DNA of 64,000 nucleotides, taken from Paracandidimonas soli. GTDB taxonomy: Bacteria; Pseudomonadota; Gammaproteobacteria; Burkholderiales; Burkholderiaceae_B. A program made the translations under genes and the position numbers. Shown here piece after piece: positions 49,612 through 58,682 of the stretch. The stretch is taken from positions 62,001-126,000 of the forward strand of contig NZ_SMBX01000009.1 in NCBI RefSeq assembly GCF_004342005.1, in the 5' to 3' direction. How positions within the stretch are numbered: the first letter of the stretch is position 1; each line of letters begins with the position of its first letter. The notes under the pieces were generated by a model. That model was given only the letters and a program-made list of their open reading frames with translations. It ran no database searches and had not been told where the DNA came from.

Positions 49612-50099
49612 GAGCATTCATTCGCATCATGGCCACCCCGGCCATCCTGCTGCTACTGTGGCTGTTCCTGAACGACAGCCTGTCGGCCGGACACATCGTG
49701 CTGGGAGTCCTGCTGGCGGCATTCTTCAGTTGGGCGGCCCATCCGCTGCGCCCGCTGAAATCCGCCATGAAGCACCCGCTGACCATCGTGCGGCTGTTCA
49801 TCCATGTCGTGACCGACATCATCCGTTCAAACCTGGCCGTAACCCGCCTTATATGGCTGGGCAAGGACAAAGCCAACATCACGCCCGGGTTTCTGTGCAT
49901 TCCGCTGACCATGCGCGACCCTCACGGGCTGGCCGGTCTGGCGTGCATCATCACGTTCACGCCCGGAACCGTGTGGTCCGACTACTCCGAAACGGACAAT
50001 ACACTTACCCTGCACGTGCTCGACCTGAAAGACGAGGAAGCCTGGCGCACCATGATCCAGGAACGCTATGAACGCCCGCTGAAGGAGATTTTCGAATGA
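49608..50099 (+). CDS. mnhE: Mrp antiporter subunit E
   Basis: 163 residues. Two N-terminal helices (IMATPAILLLLWLFLN; GHIVLGVLLAAFFSWAA), then a soluble domain with LACIITFTPGTVWSDYSETDNTLTLHVLD, typical of MrpE. The start at 49608 overlaps the mnhD stop (ATGA). Confidence 0.93.
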   Translation: MRAFIRIMATPAILLLLWLFLNDSLSAGHIVLGVLLAAFFSWAAHPLRPLKSAMKHPLTIVRLFIHVVTDIIRSNLAVTRLIWLGKDKANITPGFLCIPLTMRDPHGLAGLACIITFTPGTVWSDYSETDNTLTLHVLDLKDEEAWRTMIQERYERPLKEIFE

Positions 50100-50377
50100 A
50101 CCAGATCCTTGCCTGGGCCGTCATCTTCGCGCTCAGCTGCTATGTACTCGGGCTGCTGTTCGCGGCCATGCGGCTGTACATGGGCCCCACCTCTCCCGAC
50201 CGGGTGCTGGCGCTGGACGCCATGTATATCAACGGCATCCTCATCCTGCTGGTGCTGGGGCTGCGCTACGACTTCCCGCTGTATTTCGATATCGCGCTGC
50301 TGATGGCCATGTTCGGTTTCGTCGGCTCGGCGGCCATGGCCAAGTTCCTGCTGCGCGGCGAGGTGATCGAACGATGA
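50096..50377 (+). CDS. mnhF: Mrp antiporter subunit F
   Basis: 93 residues, three helices. MGPTSPDRVLALDAMYIN is the MrpF signature. ATGA overlaps with mnhE and mnhG. Confidence 0.93.
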   Translation: MNQILAWAVIFALSCYVLGLLFAAMRLYMGPTSPDRVLALDAMYINGILILLVLGLRYDFPLYFDIALLMAMFGFVGSAAMAKFLLRGEVIER

Positions 50378-50730
50378 ACGAACTCGAACTGCCACTGTGG
50401 ATATCCATCCCCGCCGCCATCCTTCTGGTCTCCAGCGGCATCTTCGCGCTGCTGGGCTCTTTCGGCCTGCTGCGCTTCAGCAATTTCTACCCGCGAATGC
50501 ATGCTCCCACGCTGGGAAATACATTGGGCGTCACCTGCGTGCTGTTCTGCTCCATCCTGCTGTCGTCTTTTCTCGAGCAGCGTCCAGTCGTATACTCATT
50601 GATCATCACTCTGTTCCTGATCATCACGTCGCCGGTCACGGCGGTCCTGCTCATGAAGGCGGCCCTGCGGCGCGATGCCCGCAAGGCAATCGAAAACGCC
50701 ACACCTAGCGAAGACATGGGCAAGAGCTGA
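50374..50730 (+). CDS. mnhG: Mrp antiporter subunit G
   Basis: 118 residues, three helices. FALLGSFGLLRFSNFYPRMHAPTLGNTLG carries the MrpG signature (RxxDxYxRxHAxT-like, here RFSNFYPRMHAPT). Last gene of the antiporter operon, which as a whole exchanges Na+ (or K+) for H+ and supports salt or alkali tolerance. Confidence 0.94.
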   Translation: MNELELPLWISIPAAILLVSSGIFALLGSFGLLRFSNFYPRMHAPTLGNTLGVTCVLFCSILLSSFLEQRPVVYSLIITLFLIITSPVTAVLLMKAALRRDARKAIENATPSEDMGKS

Positions 50731-50765
50731 ATCCGTACGTGATTCAACCGCAAGGAGGTCATAGC

Positions 50766-51218
50766 ATGCGCAATCCTGCAAGACTCATCGGCTACTGCTT
50801 CGCCGGCATTTTCCTGACGGCCAATGCGGCAGCGCAAACCGCGGACATCGATGCGCAATACGCGCAGGAGCGGCAATATTGCGCCACGCTGCAGGAGCCC
50901 AGCCGCAGCGCCTGCCTCAAAGATGCCGCGGCCGTGCGCCAGGAAGCGCTCAGGGGCGCGCGCAACAAAGATGACGGCTCCTACCGACTCAATCGCACCA
51001 CGCGCTGCGACCGCCTGCCGGCACAGCAGCGCGAAGACTGCCTGAAGCTCATGTCCGAGCAGCAGCCCAAAGTCCACGGCAGCGTGGAAGGCGGCGGCAT
51101 GATCCGGGAAACAGTTATCGAAATCCCCGCGCCGGCGACCCAAGTGGCTCCGGGCGTGCAACAGGTGCAGCCAGCGCCGGCGCCGGCCGAATCCCTACCT
51201 GTCACTCCCGGCCGCTGA
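50766..51218 (+). CDS. Exported hypothetical protein, Cys-containing
   Basis: 150 residues. The ATG at 50766 has an AAGGAGG ribosome site seven bases upstream. Signal peptide MRNPARLIGYCFAGIFLTANAAAQ (cleavage after AAA). The mature part holds four cysteines spaced like CATLQEPSRSAC and CDRLPAQQREDC, fit for two disulfides, followed by a Pro/Val/Gln-rich tail (PAPATQVAPGVQQVQPAPAP). I do not recognise a characterised family; it looks like a conserved periplasmic protein of this bacterial family. It starts 35 bases after mnhG but its strong ribosome site suggests independent translation. Confidence 0.75.
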   Translation: MRNPARLIGYCFAGIFLTANAAAQTADIDAQYAQERQYCATLQEPSRSACLKDAAAVRQEALRGARNKDDGSYRLNRTTRCDRLPAQQREDCLKLMSEQQPKVHGSVEGGGMIRETVIEIPAPATQVAPGVQQVQPAPAPAESLPVTPGR

Positions 51219-51320
51219 TTCCATTTCCAGATCAAGCGTGAACACGAAGGCGAAGCGCAGACATTACAAGCGTAAGGCAAGCGAAGCCGACAAAGTGCAC
51301 GTTTGATCTGGAGATGGAAT
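51218..51320. repeat. 23-bp imperfect inverted repeat flanking 57 bases
   Basis: Arms at 51218-51240 and 51298-51320. They differ from perfect complementarity at two positions only, and on the plus-strand RNA both become G-U pairs, so a continuous 23-bp stem can form. The enclosed 57 bases contain further short repeats (GGCGAAGCGC, GGCAAGCGAAGCC). It fills the gap between two convergent genes. Could be a transcript-end structure, a small RNA, or a short mobile-element relic. Confidence 0.7.
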
Positions 51321-51337
51321 GAGGCCGCGGCCGTCCA

Positions 51338-52429
51338 TCAGCGCGTCAGCTTCGCGCCTATCCTGGGCCCCGGGAAAACGATGCTGATGCGCGTGCCCGG
51401 GAATTCCGGGCGGCTGGCCAAACCCCACCAGGCGCCGTGCGCCCTGGCGATCTCGCGCACAATGGCCAGCCCCAGCCCCGAGCCCTGCGCATTGGCCTTT
51501 GCCGAACGATAGAAGGCATCGAACACGCGCCGCGCATCCTCCTGTGCAACTCCCGGACCGTCGTCCTCGACCAGCAGCGTCGGCGGGTTGGCCCCGACAT
51601 GCAGGCGTATCGTGCTTGCCCCTTCGCCATAGCGCAACGCATTGTCCATCAGATTTCCCAGCAGCTCCTCCATCAGCAGCGGATCCATGTCCACCCAGAC
51701 CGGCGCCTCGGGAACCGTCAATTGCACGTCGATGTGTTTCGCCCGCGCGGCCGGGATCCATTGCGCGCCGCTATCGCACACCCATTCGGAAAGATCCGTG
51801 CGCACGAAGCTGTCCTTGGGGCGCGAAGAATCGTCCACCCGGGCCAGCACCAGCAATTGCTGCCCCAGGCGTATCATGCGGTCCGTGACGGTCTTGATGC
51901 GCTCCGCCCGCTCCCGGACATCCTGCGGCAGCTCCCGGGCCAGCATCAGCTCGGATTCCAGCTTCAGGCCGCTCAGCGGCGTACGCAACTGATGCGCGGC
52001 GTGGCCGATAAAGCGGCGCTGTGACTGCATGGCGTCATCCAGCCTGACCAGCAGGTCATTGAAATGCGTCACCAGCGGCACGAGTTCGGTGGGCATTCCT
52101 GATGCATCCAGAGGATGAAGATCATCCACCGAACGCTCCCGGATATCCCGGGACAGGCGGTTGACGCCGGACAGGCCAGAGCGCACGCCGGATACCAATA
52201 CCATGGCGAACAGCACTACCAGCACAACCTGCCCGGCCGTCATCACCCAGAAAATGTCTTCCAGTTCCCAGTGCCAGGTCTTGTTCCTGGCGATCAGCCA
52301 GGTGACGGCCAAATCGGCAGCCAGCAGCAGAAGCGCCGCCGGCAACAAACGCAGCACCAGGCGGCGCGCGAGCGACCCTTTCGGCATCAGCCCGCCGAAT
52401 GCGTCAACTGTCTTGCGGCGCGTCGACAT
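51338..52429 (-). CDS. Sensor histidine kinase (QseC/PmrB-like)
   Basis: 363 residues. Two membrane helices (LVLRLLPAALLLLAADLAVTWLI, residues 24-46; FWVMTAGQVVLVVLFAMVLVSGV, 60-82) with almost no periplasmic loop between them, about 13 residues, so it probably senses within the membrane or through a partner. HAMP-like segment, phospho-acceptor H146 in GHAAHQLRTPLSGL, N box LLGNLMDNALRYG, and G boxes EDDGPGV and GSGLGLAI. The ATG at 52429 overlaps the regulator gene by 26 bases; an alternative start at 52387 is possible. Confidence 0.92.
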   Translation of the reverse strand: MSTRRKTVDAFGGLMPKGSLARRLVLRLLPAALLLLAADLAVTWLIARNKTWHWELEDIFWVMTAGQVVLVVLFAMVLVSGVRSGLSGVNRLSRDIRERSVDDLHPLDASGMPTELVPLVTHFNDLLVRLDDAMQSQRRFIGHAAHQLRTPLSGLKLESELMLARELPQDVRERAERIKTVTDRMIRLGQQLLVLARVDDSSRPKDSFVRTDLSEWVCDSGAQWIPAARAKHIDVQLTVPEAPVWVDMDPLLMEELLGNLMDNALRYGEGASTIRLHVGANPPTLLVEDDGPGVAQEDARRVFDAFYRSAKANAQGSGLGLAIVREIARAHGAWWGLASRPEFPGTRISIVFPGPRIGAKLTR

Positions 52430-53084
52430 CTAGCAGGTATCCGAAACCGCGCACCGTCTGTATGCCCACGCCCGTGGACTCCAGGCGCTTGCGCAGTCGG
52501 TACACATAGACCTCCACCGCGTTCTCGCTGAAATCGGCGTCCCATGCCGAGAGCGACGCCACGATCTGCCGCTTGGTCACGACCCGGCCGGCTCGTCCCA
52601 TCAGCATTTCCAGCACCGACAGCTCGCGCACCGAAAGCTGCAGGCGCTTGCCATGCACGCGCACTTCGCGATTTGAGGTGTCGAACGAGATCGGGCCGAT
52701 CTCCATCAGGGGGGCGGACTGCCCCGCACTGCGGCGCCGGAACACGCGCACTCGCGCTGCCAGTTCCTGCAGCTCGAACGGCTTGACCACATAGTCGTCA
52801 GCCCCAGCATCCAGCCCCGCGACGCGGTCGCTGATGTCGTCGCGCGCCGTCAGGATCAGCACAGGGACCGATTCTCCCGACGCACGCAGGGAGCGCAGGA
52901 TCTCCAGCCCGTCCATGCCGGGCAGGTTGAGATCGAGGAGAAGGAGATCGTAATGCTGCCCGGTCAGCGCGCCCAGAGCCTGGACACCGTCCTGCAGCCA
53001 GTCGACGGCATAGCCCTGTTCGGAAAGAAACTCCCGCAGGGCATGGCCAAGCGTGGCATCGTCTTCGATAACTAGGATTCGCAT
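52404..53084 (-). CDS. OmpR-family response regulator
   Basis: 226 residues. Receiver domain with acidic pocket E7/D8/D9, phospho-acceptor D51 in LLLLDLNLPGMDG, T near 79 and K101 (VVKPFEL); C-terminal winged helix of OmpR type (LSVRELSVLEMLMGRAGRVVTK, VEVYVYRLRKRLE, GIQTVRGFGYLL). Cognate partner of the overlapping kinase. Targets unknown. Confidence 0.94.
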   Translation of the reverse strand: MRILVIEDDATLGHALREFLSEQGYAVDWLQDGVQALGALTGQHYDLLLLDLNLPGMDGLEILRSLRASGESVPVLILTARDDISDRVAGLDAGADDYVVKPFELQELAARVRVFRRRSAGQSAPLMEIGPISFDTSNREVRVHGKRLQLSVRELSVLEMLMGRAGRVVTKRQIVASLSAWDADFSENAVEVYVYRLRKRLESTGVGIQTVRGFGYLLDVDAPQDS

Positions 53085-53162
53085 GCCGTGATTCTAAACA
53101 AAAAAGACGTCAGGCGGCATGACGCCGCCTGAACCTGGAAATGCAATCCGCAAAGTACGCCG

Positions 53163-53657
53163 CTACTGGGCGGCGGCTGGCGCGGCCGGCTGCTGCGCCT
53201 GGCTGTTCGCCTCGGCTCCGGGAGGAGAGGCATTCGCCGCATCAGGATTGGGCCGCGTCACAAAGCCGATGCGCTTCATGCCGCCCTTTCTCGCACTGCT
53301 CATGACTTGCGCCAGCACCTCATAGCGGGTGTTCAGATCGGCCCGGATACGCAGATCGGGCTGCGGATCCTGCTTGGACTCCACGGCGAACCGCGCCGTC
53401 AGGTCATCCTCGCTGATGGCCTCTTCATTCCAGAACAGTTGCCCGTGCTCGTCGACCGCAAGGTCGATGACCTTAGGCTCCGTTTCCACCGGCTGGGCCG
53501 AAACCTGCGGCAGGTTGATATTGATGGAGTGACTGAGCAAGGGCGCCGTGATGATGAAGATCACCAGCAGCACCAGCATCACATCGATGAGCGGCACCAT
53601 GTTGATCTCGGACACGGTATGCGAGGAGGACTTCTGGTCGAAGCTGCCGAATGCCAT
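53163..53657 (-). CDS. exbD: Biopolymer transport protein ExbD
   Basis: Proton-channel partner of TonB. 164 residues. Short cytoplasmic N-terminus, membrane helix INMVPLIDVMLVLLVIFIITAPLL with the essential Asp (D in PLIDVML, near residue 26), then a periplasmic domain. The C-terminal tail is long and Ala/Gln-rich (PPGAEANSQAQQPAAPAAAQ). Two bases after exbB. Confidence 0.94.
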   Translation of the reverse strand: MAFGSFDQKSSSHTVSEINMVPLIDVMLVLLVIFIITAPLLSHSININLPQVSAQPVETEPKVIDLAVDEHGQLFWNEEAISEDDLTARFAVESKQDPQPDLRIRADLNTRYEVLAQVMSSARKGGMKRIGFVTRPNPDAANASPPGAEANSQAQQPAAPAAAQ

Positions 53658-53659
53658 GG

Positions 53660-54676
53660 TTATTCACCCGTGCTGGTGGGGGCGGCTGCCGGGCGCTTGC
53701 GCTTGCTGCCGTAGCCGTTGGACTGTTGCTGGCCCGTGGACAGGAATGTGAAAAGATCATGCGCGAACGCATCCAGGCGCGCCAGATACACGCGGTTGCT
53801 GCGCACGAACGCGTTATAGGCCAGCACCGCGGGAATGGCCACGGCCAGGCCAAGGCCCGTCATGATGAGCGCCTCGCCCACCGGGCCCGCAATGCGATTG
53901 ACGGTGACGCCGTCGGAGAGGCCGATGCCGATCAGCGCATGGTAGACGCCCCACACCGTGCCGAACAGGCCGACGAAAGGCGCGGTGGAACCGACCGATG
54001 CCAGAACCGTCAGGCCGTTCTCCAGCTTGGCGGTTTCCTCGTCGATGACCTTGCGGATGGTGCGCGTGACGAATGCGCTGGTGGAACCTTTCTCCTCCAG
54101 CTTCAGCGCGCCGTACTTGGCGTGATGATTGCGGGCATGGATGGCATGGCTGGCCACGTGCGCGAAAGGCTCGTTGGCTCCGTGGGTGGCGATCTCGTTC
54201 TCTACCTGCTCCAGGGAGCTTGCGCCCCAGAACTTGTCCAGGAAGCGGTCCGAGCGGCGGTGCGTGATAATGTTGCTGACGCACTTCACGATGATGAGGT
54301 ACCAGCTGGCCAGCGACATCAGCAGCAGGATGACGAACAGGCTCTGCCCTACCCAGTCGCTTTGCTGGACGAAATAGAGCATGCCGGTATTGCTGGCGAC
54401 TTCCGGCAACGGCGTATTCGCGGCTCCGGTCAATTGCGCGGCGGCGTCCGCCCCCGCCTGCAGCGCCGCGGCCCCGGTATCGCCGACAGCAGCGGCCGCG
54501 CCGTTCAGCGCATCGGATGCGCCGGCCGCGGCATTGGCGCCTGCGCCTTCAATCTGACCGCCCGCAACCGGACCGGATGCATCGGGCGCCTGCCCGCTCC
54601 CGCCGGTTGCCGCATCGGCGGCCGACTGGCCCACCTGCGCCAGAACCTGCATTGCATTACGAATTGAATCGAACAT
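53660..54676 (-). CDS. exbB: Biopolymer transport protein ExbB with long N-terminal extension
   Basis: MotA/TolQ/ExbB-family proton channel. 338 residues. The first ~95 residues are an Ala/Gly/Gln-rich, low-complexity stretch, longer than in E. coli ExbB, then three helices (SLFVILLLMSLASWYLIIVKCV; GLTVLASVGSTAPFVGLFGTVWGVYHAL; VGEALIMTGLGLAVAIPAVLAYNAF) with the family signature GSTAPFVGLFGTVWGVYHALIGIG. The extension resembles those of Pseudomonas-type ExbB that carry periplasmic N-termini. Eight bases after tonB. Confidence 0.94.
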   Translation of the reverse strand: MFDSIRNAMQVLAQVGQSAADAATGGSGQAPDASGPVAGGQIEGAGANAAAGASDALNGAAAAVGDTGAAALQAGADAAAQLTGAANTPLPEVASNTGMLYFVQQSDWVGQSLFVILLLMSLASWYLIIVKCVSNIITHRRSDRFLDKFWGASSLEQVENEIATHGANEPFAHVASHAIHARNHHAKYGALKLEEKGSTSAFVTRTIRKVIDEETAKLENGLTVLASVGSTAPFVGLFGTVWGVYHALIGIGLSDGVTVNRIAGPVGEALIMTGLGLAVAIPAVLAYNAFVRSNRVYLARLDAFAHDLFTFLSTGQQQSNGYGSKRKRPAAAPTSTGE

Positions 54677-54684
54677 CGTCGGTC

Positions 54685-55587
54685 CTATAAAACAAAGTCA
54701 AAAGGAATATCCGCCATGGCGGGATAGGCTATGCCATTTTCCGTATACGGCTTGAAGCGCGCCTGCCGCACCGCCTTGATGGCGGAGTTGTCCAGGCGCT
54801 GGTAGCCGGACGACGACTGCACCTTGACGTCCGTTACCCTGCCTTCCGGAGAAATCACCACGCGCAACACCACCCGGCCTTGTTCCCGCATGCGTTCCGA
54901 CGCACGAGGATACTCCGGCGCGGGCCGCTTGCCCAGATAATCGACACGGCCCACGACACGCGGCCTGTCGGGATCCACCGGGCCTGTCGGCCCCTTGGGC
55001 GCCGCCACTTCGGCTCCCTGGCCGGACGGTACGAACGGAGGCGCATCCGCCTTCTGCTCGACATCGGGCACCGGCTTGGGCGCGGGCTTCGGCACAGGTT
55101 TCGGCTTGGGCTTGGGTTTCGGTACAGGCTTGGGCTCGGGCTTGGGTTCAGGTTTTGGCTCAGGCTTCGGTTCGGGCTTGGGAATGATGATCGCCTCTGG
55201 CTCCGGTTCCGGTTCGATTTCAGGCTCTGGTTCCGGCTCAGGCTCGGGTTCCGGTTCTGGCTCGATTTCAGGCTCGGGCTCTGGCTCAGGCTCGATCTCC
55301 GGTTCCGGCTCGGGCTCGGGTTCCGGCTCGACGATGGGCTGCACCATTTCTTCGCTGGGCGTTTCATTGGGAGCGGCGTCGACAGGCTCCGGTCCAAGCT
55401 CGACGAAACGCACTTCGATGGTCTCCGGCATTTCGATCGAAGGCTCGACCTTGGACGCATGCAGCATCATGCCAAATACCCCCAGATGCAGGCCTGTTGC
55501 AATGGTTATCGCGGTCAGGCGCAACAATACCGGACGGTCTTTGGTGTCTGCATGCGGGTGCGTCATGGGCTGTGCAACGTGACTCAA
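54685..55587 (-). CDS. tonB: Energy transducer TonB with long Glu-Pro/Lys-Pro spacer
   Basis: Carries proton-motive energy to outer-membrane receptors. 300 residues. N-terminal membrane helix ([21 protein letters not shown], residues 22-42), an EP-repeat block (residues 87-131), a KP-repeat block (136-174) and the C-terminal TonB domain ([52 protein letters not shown]). The listed start is a TTG at 55587; an ATG at 55566 is an alternative; neither has a strong ribosome site. First gene of tonB-exbB-exbD, with a Fur-like box upstream. Confidence 0.95.
   Translation of the reverse strand: MSHVAQPMTHPHADTKDRPVLLRLTAITIATGLHLGVFGMMLHASKVEPSIEMPETIEVRFVELGPEPVDAAPNETPSEEMVQPIVEPEPEPEPEPEIEPEPEPEPEIEPEPEPEPEPEPEPEIEPEPEPEAIIIPKPEPKPEPKPEPKPEPKPVPKPKPKPKPVPKPAPKPVPDVEQKADAPPFVPSGQGAEVAAPKGPTGPVDPDRPRVVGRVDYLGKRPAPEYPRASERMREQGRVVLRVVISPEGRVTDVKVQSSSGYQRLDNSAIKAVRQARFKPYTENGIAYPAMADIPFDFVL
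55066..55329 (-). repeat. EP/KP codon-repeat tract inside tonB
   Basis: Degenerate six-base repeats encoding Glu-Pro and then Lys-Pro dipeptides, forming the rigid periplasm-spanning rod of TonB. Such a tract could vary in length by slippage between strains. Confidence 0.85.
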
Positions 55588-55633
55588 GACCGCGATCCAT
55601 CGGGACGGCGAATCTCTGTATGATTCAAAGTCG

Positions 55634-55639
55634 ATTATA
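55634..55639 (-). promoter_or_regulatory. -10 box of the tonB operon
   Basis: A perfect TATAAT on the minus strand, about 50 bases before the tonB start; the Fur-like box begins nine bases upstream of it and would cover the -35 region. Confidence 0.6.
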
Positions 55640-55647
55640 GTAAATCA

Positions 55648-55666
55648 AATGCGAACAATTCGCAAT
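55648..55666 (-). promoter_or_regulatory. Putative Fur box upstream of tonB-exbB-exbD
   Basis: AATGCGAACAATTCGCAAT: close to the symmetrical AATGAGAAT-N-ATTCTCATT consensus, with TGCGAA/TTCGCA as inverted half sites. It overlaps the predicted -35 area next to a TATAAT, as expected for iron repression. Confidence 0.7.
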
Positions 55667-55693
55667 ATAAATTGAGCAATACGCTGCAAGGAT

Positions 55694-55727
55694 AATAAAA
55701 AAGGCACTTAGATTTCTCTAAGTGCCT
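55694..55727 (-). terminator. Intrinsic terminator of tRNA-Val
   Basis: AGGCACTTAGA-GAAA-TCTAAGTGCCT on the minus strand, a perfect 11-bp stem with a GAAA loop followed by a T-run. Confidence 0.92.
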
Positions 55728-55745
55728 GATTCATCTGCAAGGATT

Positions 55746-55821
55746 TGGTGGGTGCTGAGGGGTTCGAACCCCCGACCTACGCCTTGTAAGGGCGCCGCTC
55801 TACCAGCTGAGCTAAGCACCC
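55746..55821 (-). tRNA. valT: tRNA-Val(UAC)
   Basis: 76 bases with encoded CCA. Acceptor GGGTGCT / AGCACCC, D arm AGCTCAGCTGGTAGAGC, anticodon loop CTTACAA giving UAC, T arm GGGGGTTCGAACCCC. Confidence 0.96.
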
Positions 55822-55911
55822 TTGGGTGGTGCCACTATCGTCCCTTGCAGAGAAACGGGATTATAGCTTGCCGTTTCTACGCATGCAACTGAAGATGCCG
55901 CAAGGCGATTA

Positions 55912-56184
55912 TCAGTTGACGGCGTCCTTCAGGGCCTTGCCGGGACGGAACTTGGGCACGCGAGCCTTCTTGATCTTGATGGCTTCGCCGGTGCGGGGGT
56001 TGCGGCCGGTGCGTGCGGCGCGCTCAGAAACCCCAAACGTGCCAAACCCAACCAGGGTAACCGTACCCTTCTTCTTCAGCGTTTGCTTGACGGCGCCGAT
56101 GAACGCTTCCAGCGCACGGCCTGCGTCAGCCTTGGACAGATCGGCTTTGGTCGAAATGTGTTCGATGAGTTCTGTTTTGTTCAT
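55912..56184 (-). CDS. hupB: HU-family DNA-binding protein
   Basis: Nucleoid protein that bends DNA. 90 residues. [29 protein letters not shown] is the dimerisation part, [22 protein letters not shown] the DNA-binding arm, and [21 protein letters not shown] the end. Monocistronic, between tRNA-Val and the PLP enzyme. Confidence 0.97.
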   Translation of the reverse strand: MNKTELIEHISTKADLSKADAGRALEAFIGAVKQTLKKKGTVTLVGFGTFGVSERAARTGRNPRTGEAIKIKKARVPKFRPGKALKDAVN

Positions 56185-56491
56185 TTAAGAATTACCCCTG
56201 AAGTTTGTTTTTACCGGGTCGGAAAATACAGGATCCGGTTATCGGACAACAACGTGCAACGCATGAAGCGCCACCCCCTCCGCATGCCTGATATTGTCTA
56301 TCGTAAACCTTGCAGAGAAAAGCAACGCAAAAAAATCGCGACAGATTTGTCAGTGCGTATTAGGCCTTCGAATAAAACGGCTGTCAAGCCAAAAAACCCT
56401 CAGAAGCCGCATAACCATTGACTTTTTTGCTATGAATGACATTCTGCGGGCCGTTTGTATGCATTTATTTCCCCGATTGCATCTTCTCTCG
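56185..56491. other. Intergenic region between hupB and the sulfhydrylase gene, 307 bases
   Basis: Holds the hupB promoter and the 3' flank of the PLP-enzyme gene. AT-rich in its middle (56330-56440). I see no coding region or clear stem-loop. Confidence 0.5.
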
Positions 56492-57727
56492 CTAGTTTGC
56501 GTCCAGGGCTTGCGCGAAATCCCCGATCAGGTCCGCCTCGTCCTCGATGCCTATCGACACGCGCAGGAGATTGTCGGCAATTCCCATCAGCGCTCGCGTT
56601 TCGGGCCCCATTTCGTAATAGATGGTATGCGCGACCGGCAGCACAAGCGTGCGCGTATCTCCCAGGTGGGTGGCCAGGATCAGCACCTTCAGGGAATTGA
56701 GGAAGGCGAAGACATCGACGGAAGGGTCCAGCTCGATACCCATCAGCGCGCCGAAGCGGCCCTGGAAATACGCCTTCGCCATCGCATGCTGGGGATGCGA
56801 GGCCAGGCCGGGATAGCTGACGCTGGCGACCTTGGGATGGCTTTCCAGGTACTTCGCAAGCGCAAGCGCATTGGCACAGGCCTTTTCCATGCGCAGCGCC
56901 AGGGTTTCCGCGCCCGCCGAAATACGGTGCGCCGCATCGGAGGATAAGGTGCCGCCCATGTCGCGCAGCCCCTTCTTCTTGATCTGGGTCAGCGCCCACG
57001 TACGCGGATCTCCCTTGCGGTAGGGCTCGGCGATCGCCTCGTAGGCCGACCAGTCGTACAGGCCGGTATTGGTGATGGCGCCTCCCAGCGCATTGGCATG
57101 CCCGCCGATGTACTTGGACAGCGAATTCATGACCAGCGAGGCATGGAAGTCGATCCCCGGCCTCAGGTAGGGCGTCGCCAGGGTATTGTCCAGCACGTAT
57201 ACCAGGCCTTTCTCGAGACACCATTCGCCCATGCCCTTCAAGTCCGCCACCTGGGTGCCGGGATTGGCGATGGATTCGGTGAACACCATGCGCGTCTCGG
57301 GCCGCCATGCGGTCTTGACCGCCTCCATGTCCGTAGGGTCTACCAGCGTAATGTCCACGCCAAGCGCCGTCAGCGTCCCGAACAGGCTGTTCGTGTTGCC
57401 GAAAATGTATTTACTGGAAATGAGATGGTCGCCCTTGCGCAGCAAGGTCATGAAGACCGCCGCCAGCGCCGCCATGCCGGTGGCGAAGGAGACCGTTCCG
57501 ATGCCACGCTCCATCTGCGTGATCTTCTGCTCCAGCGCGGCGGTCGTCGGCGTGCCCTGGCGGGCGTAGCTGAAGCCGGCTTTCCCCTGGAAGACCGCTG
57601 CCAGCTCCCTGGAATCGTCGAACGCGTATTGCGAAGATGTGTGCAACGGTTTGTGGATGGCGCCGTGCTCTGCCCCGAAGCGCCGGTCGGAATGGAGAAT
57701 GGTCGTGGTAAAGCCGTAGTTGCTCAT
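56492..57727 (-). CDS. Cys/Met-metabolism PLP enzyme (cystathionine gamma-synthase / O-succinylhomoserine sulfhydrylase family)
   Basis: 411-residue PLP enzyme of the trans-sulfuration family. PLP lysine K205 in NSLSKYIGGH, D180 in YVLDNTLATPYL, and SYARQGTPTTAALEQKI near residue 53. N-terminal MSNYGFTTTILHSDRR is typical of the branch called 'cystathionine gamma-synthase family' in Bordetella-type genomes. It probably makes homocysteine or cystathionine from an activated homoserine; the exact substrate (sulfide or cysteine) cannot be read out. Confidence 0.88.
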   Translation of the reverse strand: MSNYGFTTTILHSDRRFGAEHGAIHKPLHTSSQYAFDDSRELAAVFQGKAGFSYARQGTPTTAALEQKITQMERGIGTVSFATGMAALAAVFMTLLRKGDHLISSKYIFGNTNSLFGTLTALGVDITLVDPTDMEAVKTAWRPETRMVFTESIANPGTQVADLKGMGEWCLEKGLVYVLDNTLATPYLRPGIDFHASLVMNSLSKYIGGHANALGGAITNTGLYDWSAYEAIAEPYRKGDPRTWALTQIKKKGLRDMGGTLSSDAAHRISAGAETLALRMEKACANALALAKYLESHPKVASVSYPGLASHPQHAMAKAYFQGRFGALMGIELDPSVDVFAFLNSLKVLILATHLGDTRTLVLPVAHTIYYEMGPETRALMGIADNLLRVSIGIEDEADLIGDFAQALDAN

Positions 57728-57891
57728 GATTGCGTAATGGGAGGCATAGGATCTGGAGATAACCTCCGCATGTTACTGCGTTCACAGCGCGCTGCGCAGC
57801 CCTTATCACCAAAATCCACGCATCCCCGCCCGCTTATGCCCCGCGCGGCATATCGGCCCTCGCATCCGGGAGCGCGAAAGCCCGGCTCCGT

Positions 57892-58635
57892 TCAACTGCG
57901 CTGCCGCACCGTTTCATAGAGACAGACCGCGCTCGCCACGCTGACGTTCAGGCTCTCCACCGCTCCCAGCATGGGGATGGTGACGAGCTCGTCGCAGGTT
58001 TCGCGCGTCAGGCGTCGCATGCCCTCCCCCTCGGCGCCCATGACCCATGCCATGGGTCTGCGGGCGTCGACGGCATGCAGCGTCCGCTCCGCCTGGTCAT
58101 CGGTGCCGACCACCCAGATATCGCGTTCCTTCAGGCTGCGCAAGGTGCGCGCGAGATTCGTCACCATCAGGTAGGGAACCGTCTCCGCTGCGCCGCAGGC
58201 CACGCGCTGCGCCACGCTGCTCAATCCCACCGAGCGATCGCGCGGGGCGATCACCGCATGCACGCCGGCGGCATCGGCCGTGCGCAGGCATGCGCCAAGA
58301 TTATGCGGATCCGTCACGCCATCGAGCACCAGCAGCAAAGGCACGCCGCCTGCCTCCAGGACGTCGTCCAGCAGTTCATCGACGTCCACCGCCAGCGCCT
58401 GAGGCTGCGCCATGGCCAGCACGCCCTGGTGCCGCAGCCCCCGCGCCATGCCGTCCAGCCGCGAGGCCGGCACGGTGTGCACGGCGACGCCGGCGTTCCT
58501 GGCCTGCTCGACGAACGTTCCCATGCGCCTGTCGCGGCGCGATTCATCCACATAGACCAGGCGGATGGATGCAGGCGCATGGCGCAAGCGCGCCGTGACT
58601 GCATGGAAGCCGGCCAACAACTGATCAGACGACAT
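57892..58635 (-). CDS. rlmB: 23S rRNA (guanosine-2'-O-)-methyltransferase RlmB
   Basis: SPOUT-class methyltransferase for Gm2251 of 23S rRNA. 247 residues. N-terminal L30e-like substrate-binding domain ([13 protein letters not shown]), and knot motifs [39 protein letters not shown] and [22 protein letters not shown]. Follows rnr after 47 bases, the conserved rnr-rlmB pair. Confidence 0.95.
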   Translation of the reverse strand: MSSDQLLAGFHAVTARLRHAPASIRLVYVDESRRDRRMGTFVEQARNAGVAVHTVPASRLDGMARGLRHQGVLAMAQPQALAVDVDELLDDVLEAGGVPLLLVLDGVTDPHNLGACLRTADAAGVHAVIAPRDRSVGLSSVAQRVACGAAETVPYLMVTNLARTLRSLKERDIWVVGTDDQAERTLHAVDARRPMAWVMGAEGEGMRRLTRETCDELVTIPMLGAVESLNVSVASAVCLYETVRQRS

Positions 58636-58682
58636 GGTCTTGCTATCCTTTCTTCATATCCTGCAAAGCGCCGTACGATACG

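Noticed and set aside
55066-55329. Possible CRISPR-like or minisatellite array
   Set aside because: The regular repeats are the in-frame EP/KP tract of tonB.
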